Shown here piece by piece: positions 60,929 through 64,000 of a stretch of 64,000 nt of DNA (position 1 is its first letter; each line of letters opens with the position of its first letter). Source of the stretch: Strigamia acuminata (taxonomy: Eukaryota; Arthropoda; Chilopoda; Geophilomorpha; Linotaeniidae); assembly GCA_949358305.1 (NCBI GenBank), contig OX442319.1, positions 1,550,001-1,614,000 of the forward strand, read 5' to 3'. A program made the position numbers and the translations under genes. Below the pieces are notes generated by a model. The model was not told the DNA's origin. It worked only from the letters and a program-made list of their open reading frames with translations, and did not search any database.

Positions 60929-60967
60929 ATGGACGATTGGGAACAAGTTCAAGAGATTCCGCGGTAA
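60929..60967 (+). other. Upstream short ORF before Dicer
   Basis: ATG at 60929 opens 12 codons (MDDWEQVQEIPR) and then a stop. A GTAAAC donor lies just before the stop, but splicing from it to the acceptor at 61240 would not keep the Dicer frame. I read it as leader sequence with an upstream ORF. Confidence 0.4.
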
Positions 60968-61252
60968 ACCGCTGCTGTACTGAACCGAAAGCTGAGGGTT
61001 TTTAAATTTATTCCAGTAAGCAATAAACAATAGATTATTTGACCGCATTTATTTTAGTAACATTATTCGTAGTATTTATTTTATTTTTATTTTCATTTTC
61101 CACAGACTGATCTCTTTTATACATTTTATTTGGACAAGTTTGGACTTTGTGATAAATAAAAGGTGAAAAGAAAAACAAAACAAAACAAAAAAACACCGAA
61201 AATGGAGTTTGTTTTGACATTTCGCGATTTCTTTTTCTAGGCATCTGCAATA

Positions 61253-64000
61253 ATGACGACAGAATATTTACCGCCACGAATACGACGGCTTCCTTTCCAC
61301 GATAATATTCACACATCTATTTTTACTCCTCGAGAATATCAAGTAATTCGATACATTCTAATCGAATAAATAAATGCGATTTGTTTTTAATTTATTTTTT
61401 AATTTATTTAATATCCAGGTCGAACTTCTCGATGCAGCTCGAAAACACAACTTAATCATGTGTTTAGGAACGATTCCTAATAAAATTTTCGTCAGTTTGA
61501 TGCTGGTTCGTGAACTAGCGTTCGAAATTCGTGGACAGAAAAGAAATAAGTTAAAATGGACCGTTATAGTGTTTACTTGCGGTGATTATAATCCCTCATA
61601 ATGCTTTTCAAGCAACTTATTAATCCGTTTACGCATTACAGAAACCGTTGTCCACCGTTACGCGAATATGATTCGTGACCACATCGACCTAAACGTGGCA
61701 GAATTCACCCGAAAGGAACATTTAAGCGTGGAAAACAACCTAGCGGACAACAACGTTCTGGTGATGACCGCGCTCATGTTCGACCATTTATTACAGACGG
61801 ATGAGAACCATTTGTCGCACATCAACTTGATTATCCTCGGCGACAGCCATTTACTCGTGAAATGCAATCGCGACTACGAGAAAATCGGCAAAACCCTGCG
61901 CCATTTCGAGCCGCCGCTGCGCATCTTGGGACTGAGTGCGAACATCATGCAAACTTCGTGCGAGGAACCGCACCAGCTCGAATTGTACATGAACTGCTTG
62001 GAAAGAACGGTCAATTGCCGCGTAGAGACGTCCAGCAACATGTTGTCGCTCAGTCGATTCGGCAACCAATCGAACGAAATTGTAGTCGAATGTCGAAGTG
62101 CGAAATCGGCGTCGCTCGACGACCAGCCCGATCTGGAGAGCGAAATTGAAAGCGCGGTCGAATCGGCGCTGGCGTTCGTTTCGGACCACGTGTACAAACC
62201 GGAAGAGATCTACGGAAGTCTAGACGAGGACCTAAACATTCCCGACCCCAACATCATCCCCAAGTTTTATCTGAACGAAATTCTGTACATTCTGTCGAGT
62301 TTGGGCGCGTGGTGCGCGAATCGCGCCGCGCGCCGCTTTCTGCGCGAGCTGAAAAAACACAAGGACGACACGCCTTACGAGCGCCATTACCTGCTCATCT
62401 CGATGGTGTACACCGTCATGGAGGTGGTGCAGGCGGCGTGCGAGCACCGCTTTCGTAACCTGACGGAAATGGAGAAAATTCGCAGATATTCGTCGCCCAA
62501 AGTCCTTCGATTGCTCGACATTTTGGTGCAGTTTAAGCCGAATCATTTAAACGAAACCAGCGAGACGTCACTGCCCATTCATGATACAAAATGCAAGAAT
62601 CGTTGTTGCAATTGCGAGAACGCCAAGAACGACAAGACGAGACCGATGGGTTTCCGGCGCGCGCGCTTCCAGAATTCGAACGCGGGCTCGGACGACCCGA
62701 ACGCCTTGTGCGGCTTGGTTTTCGTCGACAAGCGCAACACGGCGTGCATCATGCACATGCTGCTCAAAGAGCTGAGTCGTCACGACGACGAGTATCGATT
62801 TCTCGTGCCCAATTTTCTCGTCGGGTACAACAAGTTTCCGGCGAATCAGAAGCAGGCGCAGGTGAACGCGACGGGCGAGAATCGGGAAGTGATGGTCGAG
62901 CACAGGAAGCAGGAGGAAGTTTTGAGGCGGTTCCGCTTGCACGAGTGCAATTTGCTAGTGTCGACGAGTGTGCTGCAGGAAGGCATCGATATTCCCAAGT
63001 GTAATTTAGTGGTTCGCTTCGATTTGCCGAGGGATTACAAGGCGTACGTCCAGTGCAAAGGCCGGGCGAGAGCATCCAAGTCGCATTTCGTGCTGCTCAC
63101 GGAGAGTCGTGAAACTAATAGTTTTGTCGATGATCTTGCGCGCTTTAAAACCATCGAAGAGGTCATTTTGTTTATTTATTTATTATTTTTCAATACTTTT
63201 TATTTTACCGGTAATTTTAATTTTAATTTGATTAATTGCAGGTGCTTTTGAGCCGGTGTCATGAAAGGGAGGTTCCGACGGACGAGGAGAGCGATCCTAA
63301 GATGTCGGACGAGGTGTTGCCGGCATATCAGCCGAATGATAAGGAAGGAGGAGCCAAAGTGTCCATGTCCACTGCCATTTCGTTAGTGAATAAATATTCG
63401 GCCAAGTTGCCGAGCGATACGTTCACGCGCTTGACGCCGCTCTGTAAGATGAGGAGGCTCGGTGAAAATACTTTTCAGGCGGTTCTTTTTTTGCCTATTA
63501 ACTCTCCTATTAAGAAGCCTGTTGTTGTAAGTTTAGATAATTATCACAAGGGATGGGTCTGCTGTACCGAGTGCCGCTCGACTCGCTCCATTGCTATACT
63601 TAGAAAAATGATTACATCTAAAAATTACATTTACACATAAGAATGCATATTTTTACTAAAAAAGTCGATTCTTATTTTTGTGCGTCAATTTATATGCTTA
63701 ATAAGTTCAGTTTTAGCCGTAAAAAGTTAATTTTTGAGATTGAAAACGTGCATTTATGCTACTGAAAAATACGTTTTTAAGTTTTACACCAATAAGTGAA
63801 AACTTTTCAAGAGTTAAATGCATATTGCAACCAGCTCTTGTTGCCATAATGTGGTGGAGCAGCTTTAAACGGCAGAATTTTGCTACTGAAGCGTGCGTCA
63901 GTGGCATGATACTAGCGGGCCTAACCCTGGAAAAGAGACATATTACAGATATTACACATTTTTGTACACATTACTAGGGTCCTGTAATGAAAAACGAAGC
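61253..64000 (+). CDS. DICER1: Dicer, N-terminal helicase region and dimerisation domain (continues past window)
   Basis: Exons 61253-61342, 61419-61581, 61642-63161 and 63242-63526 join in phase to about 686 residues; the next intron runs to the window end. The start is the ATG at 61253, leading into HDNIHTSIFTPREYQVELL, as in animal Dicers. The helicase core follows but is changed: the Walker A site is TIPNKIF where TGSGKTF is expected, DECH is GDSH, and motif III is SAN. The RIG-I-like insertion region, the second RecA lobe with EGIDIPKCNLVVRFDLP-like wording, and motif VI QCKGRARA are kept. The last exon begins the Dicer-dimerisation domain (DUF283; TAISLVNKYSAKLPSD, LPINSP). PAZ and RNase III domains would lie outside. 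It cuts dsRNA or pre-miRNA in small-RNA pathways. Confidence 0.93.
63527..64000 (+). other. Dicer intron, partial
   Basis: Begins with GTAAGT at 63527. The open frame that continues past the donor loses similarity to Dicer at once, which supports the splice site. No acceptor is seen before the window ends. Confidence 0.7.

Noticed and set aside
60929-60963. MDDWEQVQEIPR as the true N-terminus of Dicer
   Set aside because: Splicing from the GTAAAC donor to the next acceptor at 61240 puts a stop right after the junction; the ATG at 61253 is in frame and fits the family.
61851-63075. Several minus-strand and other-frame ORFs over the large Dicer exon
   Set aside because: Shadows of a long GC-rich coding exon; only the plus frame shows family motifs.

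Overview
The window is animal nuclear DNA. It has short spliceosomal introns with GT...AG borders, single tRNA genes with pol III-type T-tract ends, and full-length homologues of animal genes (DCAF10, RAB40, HGS, INPP4, ALKBH6, Dicer, a methuselah-like receptor, a galaxin-like protein). Copia-type and other LTR retrotransposons, SINEs, TA-flanked inverted-repeat elements and satellites fill much of the rest. The gene set fits an invertebrate, perhaps a lophotrochozoan, but I cannot name the species from sequence alone.

Two landscapes are joined near 18.6-19.3 kb. Positions 1-18.6 kb are GC-rich and repeat-dominated. They hold a cluster of four tRNA-derived SINEs (0.1-1.75 kb), a pentanucleotide microsatellite, a run of small stem-loops with differing but self-complementary stems (2.97-3.3 kb), a nine-exon minus-strand gene for a PHD/C2H2 finger protein (4.05-7.52 kb), about nine tandem ~600-bp repeats (8.8-14.1 kb), a five-exon gene for an acidic protein (14.4-15.8 kb), and a 53-bp GTTAAC-palindrome satellite with a higher-order pattern (16.3-18.6 kb). 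From 19.3 kb onward the DNA is AT-rich, with ordinary genes separated by transposable elements.

Layout from 19 kb: a 5'-truncated copia element (19.3-24.3 kb, +) split inside its reverse transcriptase by a 1,027-bp giant-hairpin element; a galaxin-like exon (24.7-25.4 kb, +); several TA-flanked inverted-repeat elements; DCAF10 (28.7-31.3 kb, -); an unknown small protein (32.0-32.6 kb, -); tRNA-Ser(CGA); a methuselah-like GPCR (33.7-35.3 kb, +); RAB40 (35.7-38.2 kb, +); a transposon carrying a decayed RNA polymerase II CTD-like fragment (38.6-39.3 kb); a complete gag-only LTR element (39.3-43.8 kb); HGS/Hrs (44.1-47.2 kb, -); a complete internally deleted copia element with a tRNA-iMet-half primer site (48.4-51.0 kb, -); INPP4 (52.8-58.7 kb, -); tRNA-Leu(TAG); ALKBH6 (59.7-60.8 kb, -); and the 5' part of a Dicer gene (61.25 kb to beyond the right edge, +).

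The host genes do not form one pathway. They cover ubiquitin ligation (DCAF10, RAB40 with its SOCS box), endosomal sorting and phosphoinositides (HGS, INPP4), nucleic-acid dioxygenase chemistry (ALKBH6) and small-RNA biogenesis (Dicer). The most notable items are the Dicer helicase with destroyed ATP-binding motifs, the hairpin element with tRNA-Ser-like arms, the two defective but structurally intact LTR elements, the CTD-like fragment inside a transposon, the covarying hairpin series, and the unclassified PHD protein in the repeat-rich arm.
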